Assembly (NCBI GenBank): GCA_014859805.1 | Contig: JACUTN010000016.1 | Location: 1-13,362, forward strand | Direction of reading: 5' to 3' | Source of the DNA: Candidatus Bathyarchaeota archaeon | Lineage (GTDB): Archaea; Thermoproteota; Bathyarchaeia; Bathyarchaeales; Bathycorpusculaceae | DNA: 13,362 nt | Part shown: piece by piece, positions 6,825 to 12,670 of the stretch | How positions within the stretch are numbered: position 1 is the first letter of the stretch | How the letters are laid out: every line of letters starts with the position of its first letter | Notes under the pieces: model-generated | The model's database searches: none | What the model was told of the DNA's origin: nothing | What the model saw: the letters and a program-made list of their open reading frames with translations, nothing else | Position numbers and translations under genes: made by a program

Positions 6825-7070
6825 TTATCTATTTTGCGCCCCCACAACTATCATCGTTAATGTCGTCCTAACCTTGTCAACCCTTCTAATGCGCAAAGTT
6901 ACAATTTCCTTGAGCTTATCCATAGATTCCGCCCTTACCTTGGCGATTATATCATAGACCCCATAAACAGCGAAGGCTTCATCAACTCCCTCAACCTTCT
7001 TCAAATCTTTCAGTATATCTTCAATTGAAGAACCTGTCTCCGTGTTTATCAACACATACGCCGTTGGCAT
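6825..7070 (-). CDS. Stand-alone Lrp/AsnC ligand-binding (RAM) domain protein
   Basis: An 81-aa protein corresponding to the C-terminal RAM domain of Lrp/AsnC regulators, with no helix-turn-helix. The pattern AYVLINTETG, then VEGVDEAFAVYGVYDIIAKV and the end VDKVRTTLTMIVV follows the beta-alpha-beta fold with the central GxYD motif. In archaea, such stand-alone RAM proteins form ring oligomers that can bind amino acids and may join with full-length Lrp proteins. Whether it binds DNA partners is unknown. Its ATG has only GAGGT about 15 bases upstream, so translation may depend on coupling with the basic ORF that ends 11 bases before it. Confidence 0.85.
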   Translation of the reverse strand: MPTAYVLINTETGSSIEDILKDLKKVEGVDEAFAVYGVYDIIAKVRAESMDKLKEIVTLRIRRVDKVRTTLTMIVVGAQNR

Positions 7071-7081
7071 TTAAACGACAC

Positions 7082-7242
7082 TTACCTCTTCTTTTTTCTT
7101 TTGGCAGGTGTTTGAAGCTTGGCCTTCCTTTCCTTGCTTTTCTGCTTCTTTTCTCTCACGCACTCCATGTGTTTCTTCGCCCTCTCCGCTTTCTCTCGCC
7201 TCTTCTTTCCCCCACCCGTTTAGAGTCACCTTGTCCCCTCAT
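7082..7242 (-). pseudogene. Basic Lys/Arg-rich small gene, apparently frameshifted at a G5 run
   Basis: ATG 7242 overlaps the TGA stop of the RtcB-like gene (ATGA junction), which suggests translational coupling. That frame runs 28 codons (MRGQGDSKRVG, then Arg-rich) and stops at 7156-7158. The overlapping frame is open from a stop near 7220 to TAA at 7082-7084 and looks more like protein: KKRREKAERAKKHMECVREK, then KKQKSKERKAKLQTPAKRKKKR. One extra G in the GGGGG run at 7209-7213 would join the ATGA-coupled start to this tail as a single basic protein of about 54 aa. The alternatives are two separate short ORFs (the second starting at ATG 7168), an assembly indel, or recoding. Function is unknown; the charge suggests nucleic-acid or ribosome binding. 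Confidence 0.4.
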
Positions 7243-8450
7243 ATCCTTAGGACATAGATTGGCATAAGTCGGGCTACTATATCACACATCCTTAACTCTA
7301 TGGTTCTCACAATCACTTCCCTACCGCGGTACATGAAGGGTATGCCCTCCGTGCTAGAGATTATTTTTTGCCCTATCCCGCTCTTCATCTCGGTTATGAA
7401 GTATCTTTTATTATCTATTTCCACCTCTCCTGACGCCTCTAACATGTCTGGGAAGGTGTAGCCCCCGCCGTGGGGTAGTATATTCAGATTTTTCAATCTA
7501 TCCATGACCCCAAGTTTTTCGGCTCTTTTATAGAATCCGAGCGCCTCTATAGTTTCTTCGGAGAGGTTTAGGTTTCCCCGAACTAGATAGGCGGGTAAGT
7601 CTGCTCTCAGGGCTATTGGAAACATCTGACCTTGTTGATTTATGTAATGACACCCAAGCGCTATTTCATTATAGTTTAGTAAGCCTTGGTGTGTTTCGTT
7701 TATTATCTCTATGAAATCTCCGAAAATCTCAGTAGCAGCTAATCTCCTTCTCTTCTTCGCGAATTCTTCCGCGTATCTAAAAAACTTGTAGTATTCCTTC
7801 GCGTCTTCATCTAAAACTACCCTGCATGGACCAAAAGGAGTTTTTACCTCTTTCATCCTTTCTTTAAGAACCCTGCTTTTATGGTAGTATAAGCCTAGCC
7901 CCTTCTGATTCTCTCCTTGTAACTCGGGAGCCGCGCTGTGTATAATAAAAATGTAGTCAGGTAGGTCTATTTCGGTAACCTTTACAACCCTAAACATATC
8001 TATAAAGTGGTTTCCTACATGGAAGTCCCACGACACTTTTATGTCATCTATGAATACCTCATTTCGTTTTAGCTCATACATATTGTTCATAACTTCACGT
8101 GGTTCTGGCAGGTTTTTTATGCCCCCTACAAGCATGCCACATGCGTTCGGCATAACGTCTAGAATGATAACCTTGTCTTCCCCGCTACCCCAAGAGACCT
8201 TTCCGCCGTAGCCTATCCCGCTTTCCCACCTAACTTTGTTTCTTGTCACGGTTTCGTCTGGTGCCGATATAAAAGTCGCGCTTGGCTCCATCCCAAGTTT
8301 GTACTGAGTGTAGTGTATCTTTGCGAGTCCAAACTTCATATTCAGTCTACATAGATAGGAGGCTACATCATTAAGACCTAACGAGAAAATGTGTCGTTTA
8401 GCTCGCTCAATTAACGCTGATTTACTAAGCTTTTCCAAGTCTCTACCCAT
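7239..8450 (-). CDS. Divergent RtcB-like protein (candidate RNA ligase or repair enzyme)
   Basis: About 403 aa. Several spaced motifs resemble RtcB, the 3'-phosphate RNA ligase. Numbering is from the TTG at 8462; subtract 4 for the chosen ATG. GIGYGGKVSW, then DVMPNACGML (C108), resembles the glycine-rich run before the metal-binding Cys. VGNHFIDMF (N151-H152) resembles GSGNHF. IIHSAAP (H175) resembles the HTGSRG His. GCHYI (H272) resembles the VAHNI His. LPHGGGY (H331) resembles the HGAG His that takes GMP. Order and most spacings fit RtcB, but the protein is shorter, lacks an obvious HRKGAT segment, and the Asp expected three residues before the Cys is absent. ATG 8450 follows GGGA with six-base spacing. 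It sits between the 63-aa gene and the transcription-factor operon. Assignment is inference. Confidence 0.5.
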   Translation of the reverse strand: MGRDLEKLSKSALIERAKRHIFSLGLNDVASYLCRLNMKFGLAKIHYTQYKLGMEPSATFISAPDETVTRNKVRWESGIGYGGKVSWGSGEDKVIILDVMPNACGMLVGGIKNLPEPREVMNNMYELKRNEVFIDDIKVSWDFHVGNHFIDMFRVVKVTEIDLPDYIFIIHSAAPELQGENQKGLGLYYHKSRVLKERMKEVKTPFGPCRVVLDEDAKEYYKFFRYAEEFAKKRRRLAATEIFGDFIEIINETHQGLLNYNEIALGCHYINQQGQMFPIALRADLPAYLVRGNLNLSEETIEALGFYKRAEKLGVMDRLKNLNILPHGGGYTFPDMLEASGEVEIDNKRYFITEMKSGIGQKIISSTEGIPFMYRGREVIVRTIELRMCDIVARLMPIYVLRI

Positions 8451-8511
8451 CCTTCTTCCCAAGCATCTTCTTCTCTCGTCTCCTGGAATCGGGTTCCCTC
8501 AACAATTTTGT

Positions 8512-8703
8512 CTAACGCTCCTCGGCGCCTCTCTTGACCCACTGTTTGACATCGACCCGTCCCCTCTCCTCATCGAGGACTTTCCACAAGTCACGGAGGG
8601 GCACGAAGAACATCTGATCCATAACCATTATGTTCAAGCTTTTACCTGACCTACTCAGCGAAACCCATCCCGCGTTCACAACTTCTTCCTCTTCCTCCGA
8701 CAT
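8512..8703 (-). CDS. 63-aa acidic-headed small protein, function unknown
   Basis: A 63-aa protein: an acidic start (MSEEEEEVVNAG), a short predicted beta sheet (GWVSLSRSGKSLNIMV, MFFVPL) and a helix with a basic end (LWKVLDEERGRVDVKQWVKR). The pattern looks like a real folded small domain, but no family is recognised. ATG 8703 is chosen because GGTGA and GGAG precede it; a TTG at 8724 in frame would put the SD site inside the gene. A TATA element at 8731-8740 lies just upstream after a T7 run, so this gene probably starts a transcript that continues 61 bases later into the RtcB-like gene. Confidence 0.7.
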   Translation of the reverse strand: MSEEEEEVVNAGWVSLSRSGKSLNIMVMDQMFFVPLRDLWKVLDEERGRVDVKQWVKRGAEER

Positions 8704-8730
8704 CTCTCCTTCACCTTTCAACAACTGTGA

Positions 8731-8740
8731 TCTTTAAACG
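8731..8740 (-). promoter_or_regulatory. Candidate TATA box for the 8703 gene and downstream cluster
   Basis: Minus-strand CGTTTAAAGA lies about 30 bases upstream of ATG 8703, giving a very short leader that still contains GGTGAAGGAG. Confidence 0.45.
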
Positions 8741-8752
8741 TTAAAAAAAGGG
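8741..8752 (-). terminator. Candidate T-run terminator after the 17-aa micro-ORF
   Basis: The minus strand reads CCCTTTTTTTAAC, with seven T residues at 8743-8749. Archaeal transcripts often end at such T runs. It separates the micro-ORF run from the promoter of the 8703 gene. Confidence 0.45.
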
Positions 8753-8797
8753 TTAAGAGTTTTTCATCTATACGGGTTCGCTCCACTCTGAGGGGCA

Positions 8798-8851
8798 CTA
8801 CTCTTCTTTCTTCTTCTTCCTAGCTCGTTTCTTCTTTCCTTTCCCAGCCAT
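8798..8851 (-). CDS. 17-aa Lys/Arg-rich micropeptide with near-perfect SD
   Basis: ATG 8851 opens MAGKGKKKRARKKKKEE and stops at 8798-8800. The upstream sequence GGAGGTGAT at 8856-8864 matches the full anti-SD complement at good spacing and is the strongest such site in the window, far better than those of the large genes here. Eleven of 17 residues are Lys or Arg. The family is unknown; very short basic peptides such as eL41 bind ribosomal RNA, but this sequence does not clearly match eL41. The strong SD is the main argument that it is translated. Confidence 0.5.
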   Translation of the reverse strand: MAGKGKKKRARKKKKEE

Positions 8852-8889
8852 CCTTATCACCTCCCCATGGAGTTTTATGCGAGAATCAC

Positions 8890-8964
8890 TCACCACTCTT
8901 TTCTTAACCGAGCTCCTCCCTCGACTTCCTCTTTTTCTCTTCTTAACCAGCCAAGTAGACCCAT
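8890..8964 (-). CDS. 24-aa micro-ORF with SD, function unknown
   Basis: ATG 8964 opens MGLLGWLRREKEEVEGGARL and a short basic end, stopping at 8890-8892. GGAG at 8973-8976 is eight bases from the start. An N-terminal hydrophobic turn followed by alternating charges could form an amphipathic helix. It lies 19 bases after the zinc-ribbon stop, so the two are probably on one transcript. Confidence 0.4.
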   Translation of the reverse strand: MGLLGWLRREKEEVEGGARLRKEW

Positions 8965-8983
8965 GGCGGATACTCCTTGACTC

Positions 8984-9112
8984 CTAAACCTTCTTTTCGT
9001 ATTCACGGAACTTTTTTCCGCAACACTCATATTGTTTAACATGAATTTTACCTAAATCCCACTCCCTGCTCGGTTTTCCGACTTCTTTTCCACATATAGG
9101 ACACCTAGCCAT
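8984..9112 (-). CDS. 42-aa single zinc-ribbon/knuckle protein
   Basis: ATG 9112 opens a 42-aa protein: MARCPICGKEVGKPSREWDL, then GKIHVKQYECCGKKFREYEK and KV. C4 and C7 form a standard knuckle. C30 and C31 are adjacent, where a zinc ribbon usually has C-x2-C before GKKF. GGAG at 9123-9126 is 10 bases upstream, inside AAAGGAGAT. The WDLGKIHVKQYEC pattern with a conserved-looking CGKKFREY end suggests a real folded small protein common in archaea. Function unknown. It is followed by the 24-aa and 17-aa ORFs in the same direction. Confidence 0.75.
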   Translation of the reverse strand: MARCPICGKEVGKPSREWDLGKIHVKQYECCGKKFREYEKKV

Positions 9113-9139
9113 TTGCAATTATCTCCTTTAAGGACGTTT

Positions 9140-9162
9140 CAAGTTTTAACATAGAAAAAAGG
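9140..9162 (-). promoter_or_regulatory. Candidate terminator and TATA element between the 23-aa and 42-aa ORFs
   Basis: Reading the minus strand, CCCTTTTTTC comes first (T run at 9155-9160, a possible terminator for the 23-aa ORF), then TGTTAAAACT, a TATA-like element whose spacing puts transcription start near 9120, just before ATG 9112. Weakly supported. Confidence 0.3.
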
Positions 9163-9191
9163 GTGTTACGTGGCAAAAGCCTCGAGTTAGC

Positions 9192-9263
9192 CTACCACTC
9201 CTCTTTCTTTTCTTCTTCCTCTTCTTCTTCCTCTTCCCATTCCCATTCTTCTTCCTCAACCAT
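9192..9263 (-). CDS. 23-aa extremely acidic micropeptide with strong SD
   Basis: ATG 9263 opens MVEEEEWEWEEEEEEEEEKK and EEW, stopping at 9192-9194. GAGGTGA at 9269-9275 is a near-perfect SD at good spacing. Fifteen of 23 residues are Glu, with three Trp. The same frame is open upstream to an ATG at 9419, which would give a 75-aa protein with a hydrophobic/basic head (PILFIIPKKSVFRFV). That start has no SD site, so the short form is preferred. The Glu run may also be simple GAA/GAG repeat expansion. Confidence 0.45.
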   Translation of the reverse strand: MVEEEEWEWEEEEEEEEEKKEEW

Positions 9264-9419
9264 GCTTTTCACCTCATTATGCTTTTCTTGTTTGGCATCC
9301 TCGAGAGACTGTAGCTTGGCAATATTCAAATAAGGATTCCTTAATGGAGAAACGAATCGGAAAACTGATTTTTTCGGGATAATAAACAAAATAGGATACC
9401 TTTTGGCAAAAAGGGGCAT

Positions 9420-9704
9420 ATTCGCTGTCTTTGATTAAGATAGGTGGCGTTCCTACCTCTATTTGTCAGAAGAGAACCAAAATTGGGTGGTGAAACGAAT
9501 TACTTGTGAAGTTTTGCCTGATCTGGGAATATTCGCTGTGGTCATCGCGTAGTTTATTCTATTAGTGGTATCTCAACTATCTCTCGGGAAATATGTCGTA
9601 ACTGCATAAGTAGTTAGAGTCATCTTGCTCTGCTTTAGCTCTAGAATAGATATTTAAGGCATCAACGGGCGCTAGAAGCTGAAAAACAGGAAGTAGAACA
9701 CGTT
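9420..9704. other. Gene-poor gap between the HELLH gene and the micro-ORFs
   Basis: No reading frame with a convincing start is visible. The gap holds an 11-base direct repeat (ATATTCGCTGT at 9418-9428 and 9529-9539) and, on the minus strand, a TATA-like CCTTAAATATC near 9650-9659. A 16-codon frame starts about 30 bases after that element but has no SD. A small RNA is possible but not shown. Confidence 0.4.
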
Positions 9705-10325
9705 TTACTGCGTGAATAACATTTTTAGAACGTTGTACGCATTCGAGTTTTGTGTGTTTTGATGTTGAATAAAGATGTTGAAATATTTCCTTGTTAGTTC
9801 TCTAACCTTGTCTTCATTGTCTAAATATTTCAAGTGTAGAAGCTCATGTATTAACGCGGCTTTGGCTCTGCTCTTAATGTAAAAGTAAACATTTTCTTTC
9901 CCACATTTCCGTATCAGTTTTCGACAAAATCCCAGCCTTTTTGGATAAATCAAGATTTCGCCTCTACTGTTACATCTTCCAGCAAGTCCCTTTCCGTTCT
10001 TCTTTCGAAACGGAAACAACCTGACTTGAACGTTCGTAATCATACTTTCCTCGATGCTTTCTCTTTTTAACATCCAATCGAGAAACTTTTGAAACAAGGG
10101 ATTTCTTAAAGCTTTCAAGATAACAGTGGCATATTTCGTGTAAAATCTAGTGCGTTTCTGTGAGAATCTCACAAATTTTCGAGAGCGAATAGTTATTCTC
10201 ATTTTACTTGGCAGTTTTAGATTTTTCATTCCCTTCACTATAGGCATTTTAACCAATTTCCGGAGAAAACCAGAAGCCTTAACTCTCTGTATCTTCGAGA
10301 TTTCTGTTACATATGTTCTCAGCAA
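9705..10325 (-). CDS. HELLH-motif putative metallopeptidase-like protein
   Basis: Up to 206 aa. The C-terminal third has a zinc-protease core motif: ARAKAALIHELLHLKYLDNE with H160, E161 and H164, and an acidic E171 nearby as a possible third ligand. The middle region is basic (residues 40-110), with CNSRGEILIYPKRLGF as a likely beta segment before the motif. The arrangement resembles SprT-like or minimal YgjP-like metallopeptidases; the family is not certain. The start is unclear: TTG 10325 has only a distant GGAAGG, and a TATA-like TTAATATATA overlaps it, so the in-frame ATG 10247 (giving 180 aa) is a good alternative. It follows the Cas2-like gene by 54 bases on the same strand. Confidence 0.65.
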   Translation of the reverse strand: MLRTYVTEISKIQRVKASGFLRKLVKMPIVKGMKNLKLPSKMRITIRSRKFVRFSQKRTRFYTKYATVILKALRNPLFQKFLDWMLKRESIEESMITNVQVRLFPFRKKNGKGLAGRCNSRGEILIYPKRLGFCRKLIRKCGKENVYFYIKSRAKAALIHELLHLKYLDNEDKVRELTRKYFNIFIQHQNTQNSNAYNVLKMLFTQ

Positions 10326-10379
10326 TATATATTAACCTTCCCAAAACACATGAGGTGCCCTGATTGTTCTTTTTATCTC

Positions 10380-11129
10380 CTATTTTCTGTTAAGAATGGA
10401 ATTAACCTTTTTAACGGCTCTATATGCCTTCATTAAGCTCGTTGAAAAGTCCATTCCCAACCATTTTCCATAAAAAGCAGCTACTTTTTTTACTGCTATG
10501 AATCTTCTTCTGTTCTTTGAAAGCGAATCGCGTATTCGCCTCACCTCATGTTCTCCCGCAAGGGCTTTATTGTAAAGTTCTTTACAACATCTAATTATGT
10601 CAGAAATCTCATTTTCAACTCGCTGTCTTGTTTCTTCCAAAAGTCTTTCAATGGAACCTTTATTTACAATAACTACTCGCGGAATAACCTTGACATCTTC
10701 TCGGATTCCTTTAATAAAGTCTGTAAACTTCAGAGCGTCAACCAACTCGTTGTTCTTATCAAAAAGTGAATGCTTCTGAGAAAAAGCATAAACGGAACGA
10801 CAGAGACGAATGTAGGGCGCCTTCCTAAGAAAATTCCTTATCTTTTCCCTTTTTGCCTCCTTTGGAGTTGCGTACATAACAATAACCAAGCTTCCAAGCT
10901 CAGAGACTGCCTTATTTCTCACAAATCGAGGCTTTCTAATCTCCCTCACCCTTTTCAAAAGTATCGGCTGATTCCTCTCAAGCACCTTCAAAACCCTATT
11001 AACTTTTTCTTCGTCAACCTCCCAAAAAGACCTGCGCACCCGTCTACAGCCCAATGCTTTCAAACGATGAGGAATAACGCTTCTATTCTTGGACTCTCTT
11101 GGAGCTCTATACACCACATATAAGACCAT
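10380..11129 (-). CDS. Protein with two tandem Cas2-like (ferredoxin-fold) segments plus helical C-terminus
   Basis: A 249-aa protein. Residues 1-60 read LYVVYRAPRESKNRSVIPHR, then LKALGCRRVRRSFWEVDEEK. This resembles the Cas2/VapD/PaaX-C pattern of a beta strand, charged turn, helix and an 'RVRRSFWEV' strand. Residues 80-125 repeat it: LVIVMYATPKEAKREKIRNF, then LCRSVYAFS. The Asp after the first strand, catalytic in Cas2 nucleases, is replaced in both copies (YR, YA), so nuclease activity is doubtful. Residues 155-249 are helical and very basic (KNRRRFIAVKKVAAFYGKWL). No CRISPR array or cas1 is nearby. ATG 11129 starts six bases after the upstream small ORF ends. Nucleic-acid binding is the likeliest role. 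Fold assignment is inference. Confidence 0.55.
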   Translation of the reverse strand: MVLYVVYRAPRESKNRSVIPHRLKALGCRRVRRSFWEVDEEKVNRVLKVLERNQPILLKRVREIRKPRFVRNKAVSELGSLVIVMYATPKEAKREKIRNFLRKAPYIRLCRSVYAFSQKHSLFDKNNELVDALKFTDFIKGIREDVKVIPRVVIVNKGSIERLLEETRQRVENEISDIIRCCKELYNKALAGEHEVRRIRDSLSKNRRRFIAVKKVAAFYGKWLGMDFSTSLMKAYRAVKKVNSILNRK

Positions 11130-11135
11130 AATTTC

Positions 11136-11307
11136 TCATCGCTGAACTAAGGATTTAAGATTAACTACGCTTTTTAAGTAGCTTTTACCTTCTTCCCTAA
11201 GTTTTTCAAACCGTTCTTCAACAATTCCAAGTAGTTTAGAAGTTTCCAAATATTATTTCAACCCTTCCGTCATTCAGAATAGTTACTTTGTTTTTCACTG
11301 TTTTCAT
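11136..11307 (-). pseudogene. Small gene split by an apparent +1 frame break, between transporter and Cas2-like gene
   Basis: ATG 11307 (or GTG 11298, better spaced from AAGGA) opens MKTVKNKVTILNDGRVEIIF and stops at 11236-11238. The overlapping frame, open from 11252 and startable at TTG 11249, reads SKLLGIVEERFEKLREEGKS and then YLKSVVNLKSLVQR, stopping at 11136-11138. Both halves look like protein, and removal of one base near 11247 would join them into a protein of about 55 aa. It fills the gap between the transporter (16 bases) and the Cas2-like gene (six bases) exactly, as expected of an operon member. Assembly indel, recoding, decay or two separate ORFs are all possible. No family is recognised. 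Confidence 0.4.
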
Positions 11308-11323
11308 TCCTTTTCAACTCTTC

Positions 11324-12541
11324 CTAAACCAGATAGTTTACCAAGAACAAAGCAACAAGTAAAGCGATGGATGTTATGCTGTCTGCAAGGGAACTTTCAA
11401 TTGGAATAACAAAATTATCAGGGTCTAACCCTCTTTTAAAAGTCAAGATTGCAACAGCATAAGATATTAAAACTATGGCAGAAACCGCAATTACGTTTGC
11501 TGCAAGTAAAAGGGCAGAAAAAGTTAGAAATGCATTCAACGTGAACATGCCTTGCGTAAGCAGCGACAAAACGGAGTATACAATGAACATAACCATTGAC
11601 GCAGCCCATGTGGCAGAAATTCGTGCTACATGATTCCGTATTGCATGAAAAGAAGGCTTAAGCAAACCCAACGCCAGCTTTGTCGTAGCTGTAGAACCAA
11701 CAACTGAACCAACATCCCCTACCGTGTCAATCAAAGCTGGATAAACGGTATAAATTTCCTTTCTACTACCCACGATTTCACTAATATCCTTTAAAACTGT
11801 TCCAGTGACGTTAACAATAAAGGCTACGAACACCAGTGTTAAGAGAGATTCTTTAATTGTTTTGATGAATCCTTGGTCGTGGATGCACCTTGGCAAAACA
11901 TCCAAAGCAAGGGTAATGAGCAGCACCCCAAAAAAAATAACAATGTACCTGCCAACGGAACCGAACAAAAAGAACAAGTTAAGCGTGAAAACATAACACA
12001 ACGTTATGACTATATCCGCCACTGTAGACATTACTGGATATACGATCACATCAGGGTCTAACCCCTTCTTGAAAGAAATGAATGCGATTTCAATTGTAAG
12101 CAGGGAGTTTGCTAACCCTAAGACCATGGTTGCCGATATGACTATCAAAATGTCAGAAAAGTCTGCGAAGGTTATCCCCCAGAACAGGGTTCCAAAAATC
12201 ATGGAGACCAAGCTCATCGCAACGCTTGTTTCTAAAGTTATGACTATTATGGATTTGAAAAGCATGTAGAAGTTTTTTGTGTTGCCACGAAGTCTCGGAT
12301 GAATTGTGCCAATATGCAGTGCGGTGCTTAAGCGTCCACTAAACAAACCGCTTATCACACCTCTCGCAGTTAAGATGGCAGGGTATACTGCAATAGCCCA
12401 TGGAGAAAGCTGAAAGACATTAAGTTGAGAAGCAACTATGAAGCCAGCGAGTATTCCGCCAATGTTGAAGGAAAATGCAATAAAGGCTTCTTTTAGAAAC
12501 TTCAGCGGTAGAGCGTAGTTTAGGCTGTTGGCTAGCCTCAT
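11324..12541 (-). CDS. mgtE: Tandem MgtE/SLC41-like divalent cation transporter
   Basis: An integral membrane protein of about 405 aa with two homologous MgtE halves. Each half has the conserved YPA signature and glycine-rich helix: YPAILTARGVISGLFSGRLS near 53-73 and YPALIDTVGDVGSVVGSTAT near 267-287. Each later has GLDPD (GLDPDVIVYPVMSTVADI near 160-177; GLDPDNFVIPIESSLADSI near 371-389), the acidic, proline-containing ion-path helix. About ten hydrophobic segments are visible. There is no N-terminal MgtE_N or CBS domain, as in archaeal and SLC41-like forms, so regulation may come from separate proteins; two soluble PhoU-TrkA_C genes occur in this window. ATG 12541 follows GGGTGG at five bases. 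However, an upstream SD-led frame may be the true N-terminus. The substrate is probably Mg2+; the symbol denotes family. Confidence 0.85.
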   Translation of the reverse strand: MRLANSLNYALPLKFLKEAFIAFSFNIGGILAGFIVASQLNVFQLSPWAIAVYPAILTARGVISGLFSGRLSTALHIGTIHPRLRGNTKNFYMLFKSIIVITLETSVAMSLVSMIFGTLFWGITFADFSDILIVISATMVLGLANSLLTIEIAFISFKKGLDPDVIVYPVMSTVADIVITLCYVFTLNLFFLFGSVGRYIVIFFGVLLITLALDVLPRCIHDQGFIKTIKESLLTLVFVAFIVNVTGTVLKDISEIVGSRKEIYTVYPALIDTVGDVGSVVGSTATTKLALGLLKPSFHAIRNHVARISATWAASMVMFIVYSVLSLLTQGMFTLNAFLTFSALLLAANVIAVSAIVLISYAVAILTFKRGLDPDNFVIPIESSLADSITSIALLVALFLVNYLV

Positions 12542-12635
12542 CTTGTCCACCCTCTGGGCTTCCTTCGCTTTCGCCCATCCATAGACACCCCTTCAACAGA
12601 GCCTTTTTTACTGAGCCTTCAAGCTCCACCTTCAT
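12542..12635 (-). other. SD-led frame upstream of the MgtE-like gene, possible N-terminus in a shifted frame
   Basis: ATG 12635 follows GGAG at six-base spacing and starts MKVELEGSVKKALLKG. In the transporter's own frame the DNA just after this reads VYGWAKAKEAQRVDKMRLAN without an ATG. Removing one G from the GGGG run at 12588-12591 joins the two smoothly. A TATA element at 12671-12683 is spaced for initiation at ATG 12635, not 12541. Confidence 0.45.
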
Positions 12636-12670
12636 ATTCGCTCCTAAACCCTACAACATGATACAAAACC

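Noticed and set aside
9440..9470. Possible hairpin or tRNA-like stem in AGGTGGCGTTCCTACCT
   Set aside because: Only four to five base pairs form, and no T-arm consensus follows; not enough for a tRNA or a strong terminator.
3254..9503. 13-base match GTGAAACGAATTA at 3254-3266 and 9491-9503
   Set aside because: With both strands compared, a few 13-base matches are expected by chance in a window this size, and the contexts are unrelated.
10380..11129. Possible CRISPR-Cas adaptation locus because of Cas2-like segments
   Set aside because: No repeat array, cas1 or effector gene is visible, and both segments lack the Cas2 Asp.
12420..12540. Continuation of the ATG 12635 frame through the transporter start
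   Set aside because: Beyond about 12590 this frame is out of phase with the strongly supported transporter and turns into low-quality sequence; only its first ~16 codons are considered meaningful.
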